In this document: piece by piece, positions 37,349 to 46,536 of the stretch | Layout: the number at the start of each line of letters is the position of its first letter | How positions within the stretch are numbered: position 1 is the first letter of the stretch | Assembly (NCBI RefSeq): GCF_000310245.1 | Contig: NC_020505.1 | Span: forward strand, 1,088,001 to 1,152,000 | Origin: Candidatus Sulfuricurvum sp. RIFRC-1 | GTDB lineage: Bacteria; Campylobacterota; Campylobacteria; Campylobacterales; Sulfurimonadaceae | Length of the DNA stretch: 64,000 bases | Direction of reading: 5' to 3' | Position numbers and translations under genes: made by a program | Notes under the pieces: generated by a model | What the model saw: the letters and a program-made list of their open reading frames with translations, nothing else | Databases searched by the model: none | Told to the model about the DNA's origin: nothing

Positions 37349-37820
37349 CGTTACCTCCTTCTAAAAGAGCCAAAATTGATTTTTTATGCATTTTGCGTGC
37401 AAAATCGAGAGCACTTAATCCATAAGCATCGCGAGAGTGTATATCGACATTTAATTCCAATAATTTTTTGATTACATCAACACGTCCGTAACAAACGGCT
37501 CCCATGAGCGGAGTAAATCCGCTTCTGCGTGTCGGTTGATTGACATCAAAACCATCCACAATTAGTTTTTCAATGAGGGGCAGATTGTTATACGTGACAG
37601 CTACATCAAATACGCTAACCCCTTCCTCATCTACATGATGAATATCGGCACCGTTATCGATTAATAAATCGATTATTTCGCTATCACAGTGATAGCGCAT
37701 AGCAAAACAAATCACCGATTCACCGTTCTCTTCCACCTCATTGGGGTTGCCGCCGCTTTTGAGATGTTTTTTAACCCCAAGATAATCATTCGCTTTTAAT
37801 AATTCAATCCATTGTTCCAT
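37335..37820 (-). CDS. Ankyrin-repeat protein
   Basis: The ATG at 37820 ([13 protein letters not shown]) is preferred over upstream in-frame starts because it begins the first repeat and has a GGAATG ribosome site. About 161 residues contain four ankyrin repeats ([73 protein letters not shown]). No signal peptide is seen, so it is a cytoplasmic protein-interaction module. It overlaps the htpX start, suggesting a link with membrane quality control, but the partner is unknown. Confidence 0.85.
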   Translation of the reverse strand: MEQWIELLKANDYLGVKKHLKSGGNPNEVEENGESVICFAMRYHCDSEIIDLLIDNGADIHHVDEEGVSVFDVAVTYNNLPLIEKLIVDGFDVNQPTRRSGFTPLMGAVCYGRVDVIKKLLELNVDIHSRDAYGLSALDFARKMHKKSILALLEGGNDGTD

Positions 37821-37888
37821 AATCATTCCATCAATAATATGCGACAGTATAACATGCAAGATTCAACTGAAGTCTAGGCTCTTATGGT

Positions 37889-37894
37889 AAAATT
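37889..37894 (+). promoter_or_regulatory. Probable dapD -10 box
   Basis: TAAAAT in the context TATGGTAAAATT lies 31 bases before the dapD ATG, and an AGAGAG ribosome site sits between. This is a plausible sigma-70 -10 element. Confidence 0.4.
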
Positions 37895-37924
37895 CCACAT
37901 TAATTTTATAACAAGAGAGCAAAT

Positions 37925-39121
37925 ATGGAAATTCTAGAAACCGAATCAGCGTTTAAAGCATGTGTTCAAGAGATTCAAAACACTACAGGATTCAAAAATC
38001 CCCTCGCATTCGGTATTTGCCGTGTTGATTTCGGTCAGCTTAACAGCGATAAAATCCTCCAAGCCTCGTTCCCTCATATCAACTGGAACGAAAACTTCGG
38101 CAGTGCGGCGATCTTTATCAAAAGTGCTCAAGAGCAAGGTTTCGAGATTGATTTTACTGCGAATGAAGTAATTGTCCCCGTAACCCTCAAATTTTTAGAG
38201 GGGTGTTTAAACGCATTTACCCCCTATTCAGATGAAGCGTACGGGGATGCACACAAAAATATCCAAGTGATCTCAGCCCTCTATAACCAAATCAAAGAAC
38301 GCGGTATGCGCGAGGGTGAGTTCCGTCTTGTACTATTGTTTGATGATGTCGCTTGTGTCAGTGTTGAAGGTACGTATCTCAAACTTTACGCATTATCAAC
38401 ATCTAAAGCACCGCTTCGCTCTCTTAATCTTAACGGTGCATTTGGCGCATTGCATAATGTCGCATGGTCGGACGGGCAACCGATCGAACTCGAATGGTTG
38501 CGTGAAAATGAGATTGAACTTAAATTTGCCAACGAATATCCAAAAATTGATTTCGTCGATAAATTCCCGCGTTATCTCCAACACATTATCCCGGCTAACA
38601 ATACTCGAGTATTGGACGATTCAAAAGTCCGTTTCGGTGCGCAACTCCATGCCGGTACGACGATCATGCCGGGTGCCAGCTATGTCAACTTTAATGCGGG
38701 AACTACCGGTGTGAGCATGGTAGAGGGGCGTATTTCCAGTTCTGCCGTTGTGGGTGATGGTTCAGACGTCGGCGGCGGGGCCTCAATCCTCGGCGTTTTG
38801 AGCGGAACCGACGGAATCCCCGTCACAATCGGTAAAAATACCCTGTTAGGGGCTAATTCGGTAACGGGTATCGCTCTAGGGGATGGATGTATCGTCGATG
38901 CGGGGATCGCCGTATTGGCGGGAACAAAATTTGCGGTGAGTGCCGAAGAGTTGGCTAAAATCCAAGAAGCAAATCCTGCAACCGCATTGAGCGGAACCAG
39001 TTTCAAAGGTAAAGATTTGGTCGGATTGAACGGTATCCATTACCGACAAGATTCAACAACAGGTCAATTGCTTATCCGCCGCTCTACACGTGAAGTGAAG
39101 CTCAATGCCGATTTACACTAA
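37925..39121 (+). CDS. dapD: 2,3,4,5-tetrahydropyridine-2,6-dicarboxylate N-succinyltransferase, long form
   Basis: The 398-residue enzyme has an N-terminal alpha/beta domain (1-210) and a left-handed beta-helix of hexapeptide repeats (about 235-330, FGAQLHAGTTIMPGASYV, then GTTGVSMVEGRISSSAVVG). It makes N-succinyl-2-amino-6-ketopimelate in the succinylase route to meso-diaminopimelate and lysine. The length fits the long DapD type of Campylobacterota and Actinobacteria, not the E. coli type of about 274 residues. It is probably monocistronic. Confidence 0.94.
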   Translation: MEILETESAFKACVQEIQNTTGFKNPLAFGICRVDFGQLNSDKILQASFPHINWNENFGSAAIFIKSAQEQGFEIDFTANEVIVPVTLKFLEGCLNAFTPYSDEAYGDAHKNIQVISALYNQIKERGMREGEFRLVLLFDDVACVSVEGTYLKLYALSTSKAPLRSLNLNGAFGALHNVAWSDGQPIELEWLRENEIELKFANEYPKIDFVDKFPRYLQHIIPANNTRVLDDSKVRFGAQLHAGTTIMPGASYVNFNAGTTGVSMVEGRISSSAVVGDGSDVGGGASILGVLSGTDGIPVTIGKNTLLGANSVTGIALGDGCIVDAGIAVLAGTKFAVSAEELAKIQEANPATALSGTSFKGKDLVGLNGIHYRQDSTTGQLLIRRSTREVKLNADLH

Positions 39122-39191
39122 TCGAATTACCCTGCTAACTCTTAAGCGAGCGGGGAATATACTTTTCTTATCTGATAATAAGGAGCTTTAG

Positions 39192-39497
39192 ATGATGAGC
39201 TCAAACATCTCTTCTTTGATGTCGAATCAAACTTATATGAATAACAATGCCCAAAATGTGGCAAATGTTAATACCGATGGGTATGTTCCACGCAATACGA
39301 CTGTCAGTGAAACACAAAACGGATCAACTAAAGCCAATACAACATTGGCTACGTCGAACGGAAGTGAAAAATCACAGACCAATCTCTCAAAAGAGTTAAC
39401 GGATCAGATTTCGATCGAAAAAATTGCTGCTTCAAACGTTCAAGCAATTCGAACCCAAGATGAGATGCTGGGCTCGCTTTTAGATATTCGAGGATAA
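39192..39497 (+). CDS. Small flagellar rod/hook-like protein
   Basis: The 101-residue product starts 6 bases after AGGAG. Its N-terminus (NNNAQNVANVNTDGYVPRNT) carries the flagellar basal-body rod signature, and its C-terminus (SIEKIAASNVQAIRTQDEMLGSLLDI) fits the FlgC/FlgG-type C-terminal helix. It lacks the middle domain, so it is too short for FlgB or FlgC (about 130-165 residues). It may be an accessory rod component. It lies alone between dapD and a convergent lipoprotein gene. Confidence 0.7.
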   Translation: MMSSNISSLMSNQTYMNNNAQNVANVNTDGYVPRNTTVSETQNGSTKANTTLATSNGSEKSQTNLSKELTDQISIEKIAASNVQAIRTQDEMLGSLLDIRG

Positions 39498-39501
39498 TTT
39501 T

Positions 39502-40974
39502 TTAAAGAGATTTCTTTTTGGGAATATTTTTAGTATTACGAGTAAGGGTAGTCGGAGGTTGAGTAAATATATTCATACTCTCCACGCGTGAAAGTAATTT
39601 CATAGCCGGATCGAAATCTTCTAAATCCGCTCCCAGTTCTAATGTACTGATTACCGCTTTACCGATAATATGACGTCCACGATTGCCTTGCTTATCGAGG
39701 GTACGTACTCCCCAAACATTATGCATCACCATTACACTATCTTGATAGGTGCCAACGTAAAGCAATACATGCCCTTTGAGATAAATAATGGTTTCGAACG
39801 GGATGCCTTTTTCTTTTATTAGGAAAAGCTTTTCATCATCGCTCAGCCCTGTAAATGAGATGATGTCACCTTTCCGTGCTTGCGCAGAAGAGTTACGCGG
39901 GAGCCAAATTCCAAATGGGGTCATCATGTCACGTATCATAGAAGAACAATCACGTTCTCCATACATTCCGCCCCAACCGTAGGTATTTTTCAGCAGTTGT
40001 GTTCCAATGGTAATTAAGTCACTTTTGTTGAGTCGGCTTACACCGATATGGGCTGAGTGTTTTGGCAGAGACAGGATTTTGGTTGAACTGTTTGTATCAA
40101 TCGCTTTGACATAATAGTTGTCACCCTCGACACGTTCCAAAGGTAAAACCATACCCACGCGTGAATAGGCAATAAATCGGTTCGTATTGTCCAATAACGC
40201 TATATTATCTTCAATCAAAAAAGCTTTTTCGGATTTTTGAATCATAAGCGCTGTTTCATCATTGATCAGAGTAATACCGTCTGATTTGACCCATCCTGAC
40301 ACGTTATTGGTAAAAATATAGCTCCATGCCCCGTCTTTTGAGGTATGTGAGATAAAAATAGGTTCATTATAATTGACACTGCTATTTTGCAAGAGATCGA
40401 ATGGATACCCCTCCCCCGGCAGTGCGGGATTTTTATACAGTGGTTTATCCGTCGGAAATGCTCGAATATCCATCCATTTTAGAGTAATCGCTTTTTTATT
40501 GATCGTTCCGTAGGCTTCAAAGTTACTTTGCTGTTTCATCTCTTCAAACCATAAAGGGGGGACTGGTTTGAGATTACTTCCATACCCTCCTCTGAAAGCT
40601 CGAAGAGGCCATGTGACCTCTTCTACTTTTTGAGCTGCAGCAATGTACCCCCACGGTGAAAAGTAACGCATTTCAAAGCTATTTTGAACTTCAAATAAAT
40701 TTTCACGATCAACACCGTTTTTTTCGACATACGGGGCCATCGATTGCTCAAATCGTTCCAAATCGTTTACTTTTGGACCGTATTCAGGGAGCTTTAGTTC
40801 AAGGTCTTGGGGAAGCATGCAACAAAATGGATCACTCAAAGCACTTTGATTTGTATCAAGTGTTTTAGTAGCATTAGGAGACTTTATTGGTGCAGGTATA
40901 GGGGTAGTTATATGGGTGCTACACCCCCCCAATACCAATAAAAGCCCACTTATCCATACGGTTGTTTTCATCAT
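39502..40974 (-). CDS. NlpC/P60-type lipoprotein with SH3 domains
   Basis: The 490-residue protein has a lipoprotein signal (GLLLVLGGCSTH). A helical stabilising region and SH3b-like segments (about 200-330) precede an NlpC/P60 catalytic domain. The likely triad is the Cys in GERDCSSMIRDM, the His in YLKGHVLLYVG and the His in VMHNVWG. It should cleave or amidate-process peptidoglycan stem peptides from the periplasmic face. The second ATG (40971) has better ribosome-site spacing than the first. A run of seven G on the coding strand (complement of 40924-40930) lies in the lipobox codons and could slip. Confidence 0.85.
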   Translation of the reverse strand: MMKTTVWISGLLLVLGGCSTHITTPIPAPIKSPNATKTLDTNQSALSDPFCCMLPQDLELKLPEYGPKVNDLERFEQSMAPYVEKNGVDRENLFEVQNSFEMRYFSPWGYIAAAQKVEEVTWPLRAFRGGYGSNLKPVPPLWFEEMKQQSNFEAYGTINKKAITLKWMDIRAFPTDKPLYKNPALPGEGYPFDLLQNSSVNYNEPIFISHTSKDGAWSYIFTNNVSGWVKSDGITLINDETALMIQKSEKAFLIEDNIALLDNTNRFIAYSRVGMVLPLERVEGDNYYVKAIDTNSSTKILSLPKHSAHIGVSRLNKSDLITIGTQLLKNTYGWGGMYGERDCSSMIRDMMTPFGIWLPRNSSAQARKGDIISFTGLSDDEKLFLIKEKGIPFETIIYLKGHVLLYVGTYQDSVMVMHNVWGVRTLDKQGNRGRHIIGKAVISTLELGADLEDFDPAMKLLSRVESMNIFTQPPTTLTRNTKNIPKKKSL

Positions 40975-40986
40975 ACATTTCCAATA

Positions 40987-41646
40987 TTATTCGACTCCGC
41001 CAAAACGTCCTACAACTCGGCCGATAATTTCGACTTCATTTTTATGTGCAACATAGGTTGGATAGTCTTTGTTATCTGAAATAATATCAAGTTTACCATC
41101 AATCCGCACTTGCAAACGCTTAATAAAGAGCCCGTGTTCAGTTCGAATGGTAAAAATTCCCCCTCGGCTTAGATCCGTTTTAGAACGGTTGACAAAAACT
41201 ATATCGTTATAGCTAAAAGAGGGCTCCATGGAATCACCGGAAACATTGATAGCTTCGATATGACGCAGCTCTTTCTCTCCTCCGAGAGAAAAAACAAAAT
41301 TTTCTTCCAACATTAAAGGCTCATACTCGAGTTCGTCGTTTTCCGCCCCTCCACCCGCAGAGGCGTTGACCGAAGAGAAATAGCGCACCATATATACACG
41401 GTTAGTCGGTTCTATCAAACTCTCAGGAGATTGGTTATAGAGCAACCAATTGATAGCGATAGAGCGTTTAGCGCAAAAATCGAGTAATTCACTAAAGGGA
41501 ACTTTGTTGCGTTTTTTCATGGTGGCAAAATTCATTTGTGAAATATCCAATAATTCAGCCACATCTTTATCAAACACTTTTTTATCGGGGAATTCGGAAG
41601 AGACAATATCTTTGATTGCCTCAACGATATCACTGAATGTTTTCAT
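40987..41646 (-). CDS. CI-like repressor with S24 self-cleavage domain
   Basis: The ATG at 41646 follows an AAGGA ribosome site. Residues 1-75 resemble the Bac_CI_repr helix-turn-helix (KVFDKDVAELLDISQMNFAT). The C-terminal half is a LexA/S24-type peptidase with cleavage-like ASAGGGAE, catalytic Ser in NVSGDSMEPSF and Lys in LFIKRLQ. This kind of protein represses target genes until self-cleavage after DNA damage or other stress. No phage genes surround it, so it looks like a resident regulator. The divergent short AT-rich region toward 41788 probably holds its operator. Confidence 0.88.
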   Translation of the reverse strand: MKTFSDIVEAIKDIVSSEFPDKKVFDKDVAELLDISQMNFATMKKRNKVPFSELLDFCAKRSIAINWLLYNQSPESLIEPTNRVYMVRYFSSVNASAGGGAENDELEYEPLMLEENFVFSLGGEKELRHIEAINVSGDSMEPSFSYNDIVFVNRSKTDLSRGGIFTIRTEHGLFIKRLQVRIDGKLDIISDNKDYPTYVAHKNEVEIIGRVVGRFGGVE

Positions 41647-41787
41647 ATTGAAATCCTTTTGAAGTATTGATAGTATATTGTAGGTATTATGCCATAAAAA
41701 AAGCAATTATATGACAAAATGACATATTTTATATCGATATTTTTAAATCAATCTACAATTTGCCTAATATCACTCAAGGAGTTGACA

Positions 41788-41871
41788 ATGGCAAAGGTTA
41801 TTCGCAAAGCAAACGGATGGATGGATAAATTTGAAATGAAGATGGGAATGTGGGCAGAGAAAATTTTTTAG
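41788..41871 (+). CDS. Very small ORF (27 aa) with strong ribosome site
   Basis: CAAGGAG lies 8 bases before the ATG. The peptide (MAKVIRKANGWMDKFEMKMG onward) has charged and hydrophobic residues spaced like an amphipathic helix and ends two bases before a convergent small gene. It is divergent from the S24 repressor gene, a typical place for a repressor target. No homologue is recognised. Evidence is the ribosome site and composition only. Confidence 0.4.
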   Translation: MAKVIRKANGWMDKFEMKMGMWAEKIF

Positions 41872-41872
41872 T

Positions 41873-42001
41873 CTAAAGATTTTTTTCTTGATCCTCTTTC
41901 TCCATTTTATCCAGACGGGAAAGATGATATCCTCTAAAGATAAAGACGAGAAAAATAATAAATAAAACAATGACGAAAGTATCGAGAATTTGAAACCACA
42001 T
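41873..42001 (-). CDS. Small membrane protein (42 aa) downstream of trmL
   Basis: The frame starts 1 base after the trmL stop and encodes a single hydrophobic helix (ILDTFVIVLFIIFLVFIFRG) with a charged tail (DKMEKEDQEKNL). It looks like a real small inner-membrane protein cotranscribed with trmL and purU. Function unknown. Confidence 0.5.
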   Translation of the reverse strand: MWFQILDTFVIVLFIIFLVFIFRGYHLSRLDKMEKEDQEKNL

Positions 42002-42002
42002 G

Positions 42003-42473
42003 TTACATCATCTTTCGGTAAGAATTAAAATTTTGTTTGATCGCTTCATAGAGGATTATTCCGCTGCTGATAGCGAGATTTAGACTTCGCCCTTCTTTGG
42101 TCATCGGTATAGTCATTGTTTGATTCGGAAATGATTCCAGGATATCCCTTGGAATCCCAGATGTTTCACTGCCGAATAAAAGATAATCACCCTCTTTGAA
42201 ATCTAGTTCAAAATAGGGACGGTCTGTTTTAGTAGTCGCAAAGAAAAAACGCTCAGTATTAGGGTGAGCATTCATGAAATCATCGATATTCTCCCAGACA
42301 TGCAAATCGATTTTATGCCAATAATCCAAACCTGCACGACGTACCGCTTTTTCATCGATATCAAAACCGATTGGTTTGATTAGGTGTAACGATGACCCGG
42401 TATTAACACACAATCTTCCTATTGCCCCTGTATTATTCGGGATTTGCGGAGTGACTAAAACGATATTAAACAT
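42003..42473 (-). CDS. trmL: tRNA (cytidine/uridine-34-2'-O)-methyltransferase
   Basis: The 156-residue SPOUT enzyme shows the trefoil-knot motifs: PQIPNNTGAIGR, LLFGSETSGIP and IPMTKEGRSLNLAISSGI. It uses S-adenosylmethionine to methylate the 2'-OH of the wobble base in certain leucine tRNAs. The length is the family norm. It follows purU directly with no gap. Confidence 0.93.
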   Translation of the reverse strand: MFNIVLVTPQIPNNTGAIGRLCVNTGSSLHLIKPIGFDIDEKAVRRAGLDYWHKIDLHVWENIDDFMNAHPNTERFFFATTKTDRPYFELDFKEGDYLLFGSETSGIPRDILESFPNQTMTIPMTKEGRSLNLAISSGIILYEAIKQNFNSYRKMM

Positions 42474-43313
42474 TTAGAAAATGATCGTTTTATTGGCATG
42501 AACAAAAATACGATCCTCCAATGCTAATTTAAGTGCTTTGGAGAGGACGATTTTCTCAACGTCACGGCCCAAGCGCTGCATCTCTTCCCATCCGTAGGCG
42601 TGATTGACGTGGATAACGTCTTGTGCGATGATCGGTCCCTCATCGAGATGATTGTTTACGAAATGGGCTGTTGCGCCGATAATTTTGACTCCACGCTCAT
42701 ACGCTTGTTTATACGGATTCGCTCCAATAAATGCAGGGAGAAACGAGTGGTGGATGTTGATGATTTTATCTTCATAAGCTCTAACGAAACGGGGAGTCAA
42801 AATACGCATGTATTTTGCCAGTACCATATAATCGATCTCACCGAGTTCTGAGAGCTGTGCGAGAACACGTTTTTCATGTTCATCACGGTCGCATCCTTCA
42901 TGTGAGACGGTATAAAAAGGGATATCAAATTTTGAAACCAACGGCTCCAGTAAATCATAATTTGAGACAACTCCCACAATGTGACAATCGAGTTCACCTG
43001 CTTCGTAGCGAATTAAAATATCGCCCAATGCATGAGACTCTTTGGTCGCCATCAAGACCACCCTTTTTTTACGCGGAGCGATAACTTCCAAATGGGCGTT
43101 TACAGGTAAAATAGCTTTTAGTTCAGAACGAAGTACATCCGGTGCAATTTCACCGGCAACAACGCTGCGCATAAAAAATTTATTGTGGGCTTTATCGACA
43201 AATTCATTATTGGAAATAATATTGAGATTACGGTGAAAAAAGATACTCGATACTTTATAGACGAGCCCTTTTTCATCGTTACAATGGATCAATACCCGAT
43301 AGTGTTCGTTCAT
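42474..43313 (-). CDS. purU: Formyltetrahydrofolate deformylase
   Basis: The 279-residue enzyme has an N-terminal ACT domain (RVLIHCNDEKGLVYKVSSIF) and a C-terminal formyltransferase-like hydrolase domain with IIGATAHFVNNHLDEGPI and the HHSFLPAF motif. It releases formate from 10-formyl-THF, supplying formate and balancing one-carbon pools. Length and order are normal. It is the first gene of the purU-trmL unit. Confidence 0.95.
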   Translation of the reverse strand: MNEHYRVLIHCNDEKGLVYKVSSIFFHRNLNIISNNEFVDKAHNKFFMRSVVAGEIAPDVLRSELKAILPVNAHLEVIAPRKKRVVLMATKESHALGDILIRYEAGELDCHIVGVVSNYDLLEPLVSKFDIPFYTVSHEGCDRDEHEKRVLAQLSELGEIDYMVLAKYMRILTPRFVRAYEDKIINIHHSFLPAFIGANPYKQAYERGVKIIGATAHFVNNHLDEGPIIAQDVIHVNHAYGWEEMQRLGRDVEKIVLSKALKLALEDRIFVHANKTIIF

Positions 43314-43343
43314 TCTTTAACCTCTAGTGTGGAGCATTTTAAA

Positions 43344-43679
43344 TTATTTGATCGTATCCAAACGATGATCGATCGTTGCTAAAAGATATTCAAGAAAATT
43401 GAGTGTCAAATCCACTTTCGCTTCAATTTGGACATTATTAGGAGATTGAAATCCTTCAAAAAGAACGAGGAGGCGTTCTCGAATCCCCTCTAGCATTCTT
43501 GCTTCGTCATCACGTACGGTATGAATGCTCTCAACGTTCAAATGATCCTTTTGTAGAGGTTCATCATGATGAAATGGGTTTTCCTCTTTGAGAGGCTCAA
43601 TTTTTTCAGCGGATTCAGGAGATGCAGCTAACTCTTCAATCTCTGCCAATGTGGACAAAATAACATCTTTTAGTTCCAT
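43344..43679 (-). CDS. Conserved hypothetical, possibly CiaD-like
   Basis: The ATG at 43679 ([18 protein letters not shown]) overlaps the end of the TPR gene. The 111-residue product is acidic and helical, with a C-terminal segment (IRERLLVLFEGFQ, then KVDLTLNFLEYLLATI) that I recall from Campylobacterota proteins named after the CiaD C-terminal domain. That recollection is uncertain. No signal or membrane segment is visible. Overlapping genes suggest one operon with leuD-leuB and the TPR gene. The function in a free-living relative is unknown. Confidence 0.65.
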   Translation of the reverse strand: MELKDVILSTLAEIEELAASPESAEKIEPLKEENPFHHDEPLQKDHLNVESIHTVRDDEARMLEGIRERLLVLFEGFQSPNNVQIEAKVDLTLNFLEYLLATIDHRLDTIK

Positions 43680-43918
43680 GCGCGTAACAACCACCTTTCA
43701 AACTGAATAAATTCAGCCTCTTCGTCCATTTGGACAAAAAAAGCTTTCATTTCATTGTTGACCCCTAAAAACTTTTTACGCATCCCGGAGAGACGGCGAA
43801 TTGCAATTTTTGCATCCGCATTTGAGGGGTCTTTTTTTAAAATCTCTTTGTAAATTTCAAGAGCATCTTCTTTGAGCCCTTGAAGTTCGTAAATATTAGC
43901 GAGGGTTAGAGTTTGCAT
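43670..43918 (-). CDS. Small TPR-like protein
   Basis: The ATG at 43918 ([14 protein letters not shown]) overlaps the end of leuB by 13 bases. The 82-residue product has one clear TPR ([20 protein letters not shown], then [16 protein letters not shown]) and a C-terminal helix. It is a probable protein-binding adaptor. It overlaps leuB upstream and the CiaD-like gene downstream, so translation is coupled. Partner unknown. Confidence 0.7.
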   Translation of the reverse strand: MQTLTLANIYELQGLKEDALEIYKEILKKDPSNADAKIAIRRLSGMRKKFLGVNNEMKAFFVQMDEEAEFIQFERWLLRAWN

Positions 43919-44982
43919 TTGGCTGCAAAATTTGCGATGATGGAACCCATTTCGCTGGTTGAACATATCTCTTTAGCATCGAATCCCGCAATATCTTTGG
44001 TACGGTAGCCTTCAGTAAGTGCTTGTTTGATACCGTAATCGATACGATCTGCCGCTTTGTGCTCGTTAAGGGCGAAACGGAGCATCATTGAAGCACTCGC
44101 GATGGTTGCGATAGGGTTTGCAATCCCCTGCCCTGCGATATCGGGAGCCGAACCGTGAATCGGCTCATACACCCCGATAGCTGCACCGACAGACGCCGAT
44201 GGGAGAAGCCCGATCGAACCTGAGAGCATACTAGCCTCGTCACTTAGAATATCTCCGAAGATATTTCCGGTCAAAATTACGTCGAATTGTTTCGGATCTC
44301 GAATCAACTGCATCGCCGCATTATCGACATACATGTGGCTGAGTTCTACCTCAGGGTATTCTTTCGCTACTTCTTCGACCACTTCACGCCACAACTGGCT
44401 TACGTCAAGTACATTTGCCTTATCAACCGAACACACTTTTTTAGAACGTTCCATCGCGATTTTAAAGGCCACGTGAGCGATGCGGATGACTTCATCGCGG
44501 GTATAAACCATCGTATTCCATCCACGGTTTTCATCACGCCCTTTTGGCTCACCGAAATAGATGCCGCCGATCAGTTCGCGGACAACCATCAAATCAACAC
44601 CTTTAACGATTTCAGGTTTGAGCGAGCTGGCATTAACGAGTTCATCATAGACATTGGCCGGACGGAGGTTGGCAAATACACCCAACTCTTTACGGAAACG
44701 GAGCAAACCGCTCTCAGGACGTTTTTCTCTCGGGAGGGTATCCCATTTGGTTCCACCGATAGCGCCGAAAAGTACCGCGTCGCTTGCTAAAGAGATATCA
44801 ATCGTCTCTTGAGGCAACGGATCACCCGTAACGTCGTAAGCGCATCCGCCCATAAGAGCTTCTTGGTAGTTGAACTCCAGGTTTTCACATGCAGCAACCG
44901 CGTCCAGAACTTTTACCGCTTCATCAACGATTTCAGGACCGATTCCATCCCCTTTGATCAGTGCAATGTTGTAACTTTTCAT
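43906..44982 (-). CDS. leuB: 3-isopropylmalate dehydrogenase
   Basis: The 358-residue enzyme begins at the ATG at 44982. It shows the nucleotide/metal motifs [42 protein letters not shown] and [18 protein letters not shown]. It oxidatively decarboxylates 3-isopropylmalate in leucine synthesis with NAD. It lies 3 bases after leuD, so the two form an operon. leuC is not in the window. Confidence 0.97.
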   Translation of the reverse strand: MKSYNIALIKGDGIGPEIVDEAVKVLDAVAACENLEFNYQEALMGGCAYDVTGDPLPQETIDISLASDAVLFGAIGGTKWDTLPREKRPESGLLRFRKELGVFANLRPANVYDELVNASSLKPEIVKGVDLMVVRELIGGIYFGEPKGRDENRGWNTMVYTRDEVIRIAHVAFKIAMERSKKVCSVDKANVLDVSQLWREVVEEVAKEYPEVELSHMYVDNAAMQLIRDPKQFDVILTGNIFGDILSDEASMLSGSIGLLPSASVGAAIGVYEPIHGSAPDIAGQGIANPIATIASASMMLRFALNEHKAADRIDYGIKQALTEGYRTKDIAGFDAKEICSTSEMGSIIANFAAKCKL

Positions 44983-44985
44983 CAA

Positions 44986-45489
44986 TTATTTCTCCTGAGC
45001 TGCTATTTCGGCATTTGCGTAATTCATTAATCCGCCGGCACTTAGTAATTCTTGCATAAATGGCGGAATCGGGATAAAGTTGTATACTTTTCCATTGGTT
45101 GTATTGGTGATTGTTCCTGCATCCATATCGATACTGACCGATTCACCCTCTTTGATTTCTAAACTTTCTGTAAGTTCAAAAATCGGGAGTCCCATATTGA
45201 ACGCGTTGCGATAAAAAATACGGGCAAAAGTTGGAGCGATAACCGCAGCTACACCGGCTGCTTTGAGGGCGATCGGTGCATGTTCGCGTGAAGAACCGCA
45301 TCCGAAATTCTCATCGGCAACGATAATGTCACCGGGGATCATTTTGCTCACAAATGTTGGGTCAGCATCTTCCATGACATGTTTTGCGAGTTCTTTTGGG
45401 TCTGAAGTATTCAGATAACGTGCGGCAATAATGAGGTCGGTATCGATATCTTTACCGAAATTCCAAACTTTCCCTTCAATCTTTTGCAT
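44986..45489 (-). CDS. leuD: 3-isopropylmalate dehydratase small subunit
   Basis: The 167-residue swivel-domain subunit starts at the ATG at 45489. Characteristic motifs are WNFGKDIDTDLI near the N-terminus and ENFGCGSSREHAPIAL. It isomerises 2- to 3-isopropylmalate together with LeuC. The length (about 165) is typical of the LeuD type fused to neither LeuC nor aconitase. It is first in the operon, read from a TATAAT box at 45523-45528. Confidence 0.96.
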   Translation of the reverse strand: MQKIEGKVWNFGKDIDTDLIIAARYLNTSDPKELAKHVMEDADPTFVSKMIPGDIIVADENFGCGSSREHAPIALKAAGVAAVIAPTFARIFYRNAFNMGLPIFELTESLEIKEGESVSIDMDAGTITNTTNGKVYNFIPIPPFMQELLSAGGLMNYANAEIAAQEK

Positions 45490-45522
45490 CAAAAAAATCC
45501 TATGTTACGTAAAATTGAGGGG

Positions 45523-45528
45523 ATTATA
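45523..45528 (-). promoter_or_regulatory. Probable leuD-leuB operon -10 box
   Basis: On the minus strand a perfect TATAAT lies 34 bases before the leuD ATG in a GGCTATAATCCCC context. It is the best -10 candidate for the leucine operon. Confidence 0.5.
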
Positions 45529-45570
45529 GCCAAGAAGAGTTGAAAGAGTTTTAAACTCCATTAATATATA

Positions 45571-46418
45571 GGGTCAGGTATTCAATCTTCACTTTTAATG
45601 ATCCCACAAATTAACCCTGTAGAGAGATTTAAATGCTTTGCAATACTGCCTTGAGTATGTCCATCTTTAAATGCGCTTATAATTGCATTATTACGTTCTT
45701 GTTTCGATGTAACATCGTTAAAATGTTCATATAGAGTTTTTGAACGTGCTATTTTAATATCTTCATTTTCAACACTAATTTTGCGCTTTTGCTCCTCATT
45801 CAGTGCATTCGATTCTTCTTCACTCAACTCTGTTTCTAAAAACTCTATGAGTGTTTGGGGAGAAAAATCATGTATCAAAATCGATCCTTTAGCACAGGAA
45901 ACTATCTCACTGTTTCCAAAAAGTGCCGCTGAGAGCGTATAAGGATATTCGCCTATTTTATTGGAGAGATTGGCTTTTATGGGATTGCTTTCTATGTAGC
46001 GGAATAGGAGATATAAGTAGTCTTCATTCAGTACATACCATGATCGGAACCGCCCTTGCCACAGATGACCGACACGATTCTCTTTTTTATTGAAGTAGAT
46101 AGCATAATAACTATTGAGCTGTCGCATCATCAGTGAGAGATTTTCTTGTTTGGTTTCGAGAAGCAGGTGGTAATGGTTATCCATAAGGCAATAATCATGG
46201 ACGATAACATCGTACAGCTTGCACGCTTTGCAGAGTATCTGTAGAAATTTATCTTTGTCCGCAGAGGATGTAAAAATATTTGAACGTGCAACTCCGCGAT
46301 TGACTACATGATGATAACCTGCCATATCGAGCCGTGGACGCCGTGCCATGATTTACCTTTTTATTTTTTAATTGCTCTATTAGTATAACCTAAAAAGTGA
46401 AGATTGAATACCTGACCC
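45571..46418 (-). mobile_element. REP-associated tyrosine transposase unit with 26 bp perfect inverted ends
   Basis: GGGTCAGGTATTCAATCTTC and six further bases (45571-45596) are repeated exactly in inverted orientation at 46393-46418, enclosing the transposase gene. The last codons of the gene lie within the left end. A degenerate solo copy stands at 47143-47170. This is the RAYT/REP arrangement, in which a Y1 HUH-type enzyme acts on short palindromic repeats. Confidence 0.85.
45582..46349 (-). CDS. REP-associated (Y1/IS200-like) transposase
   Basis: The 255-residue protein begins MARRPRLDMAGYHHVVNRGV, a typical RAYT start. It has the metal-binding HUH-type motif (DNHYHLLL) and a downstream conserved Tyr region (LNSYYAIYFNKKENRVGHLW and FRYIESNPIKANL). 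The C-terminal 60 residues include a helix-turn-helix-like end (GSIAKHLNLSTGLICGIIK), longer than minimal RAYTs. It is a single-strand endonuclease predicted to move or copy REP sequences. It lies in an accessory patch between leuD and flgG. Confidence 0.9.
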   Translation of the reverse strand: MARRPRLDMAGYHHVVNRGVARSNIFTSSADKDKFLQILCKACKLYDVIVHDYCLMDNHYHLLLETKQENLSLMMRQLNSYYAIYFNKKENRVGHLWQGRFRSWYVLNEDYLYLLFRYIESNPIKANLSNKIGEYPYTLSAALFGNSEIVSCAKGSILIHDFSPQTLIEFLETELSEEESNALNEEQKRKISVENEDIKIARSKTLYEHFNDVTSKQERNNAIISAFKDGHTQGSIAKHLNLSTGLICGIIKSED

Positions 46419-46536
46419 CTATTCTACTATGTAACTTATCACACTTTCAAATGTTAAATCTATCATCAGCTATTCTTTGATCTATTATTTTTGTAGCTAA
46501 TTTGAATCATGTAATCATTTTTCCTTTTTTGATTAG

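Noticed and set aside
40987-41646. Prophage suggested by a CI-like S24 repressor
   Set aside because: No integrase, structural or lysis genes flank it; neighbours are trmL, purU and a lipoprotein gene.
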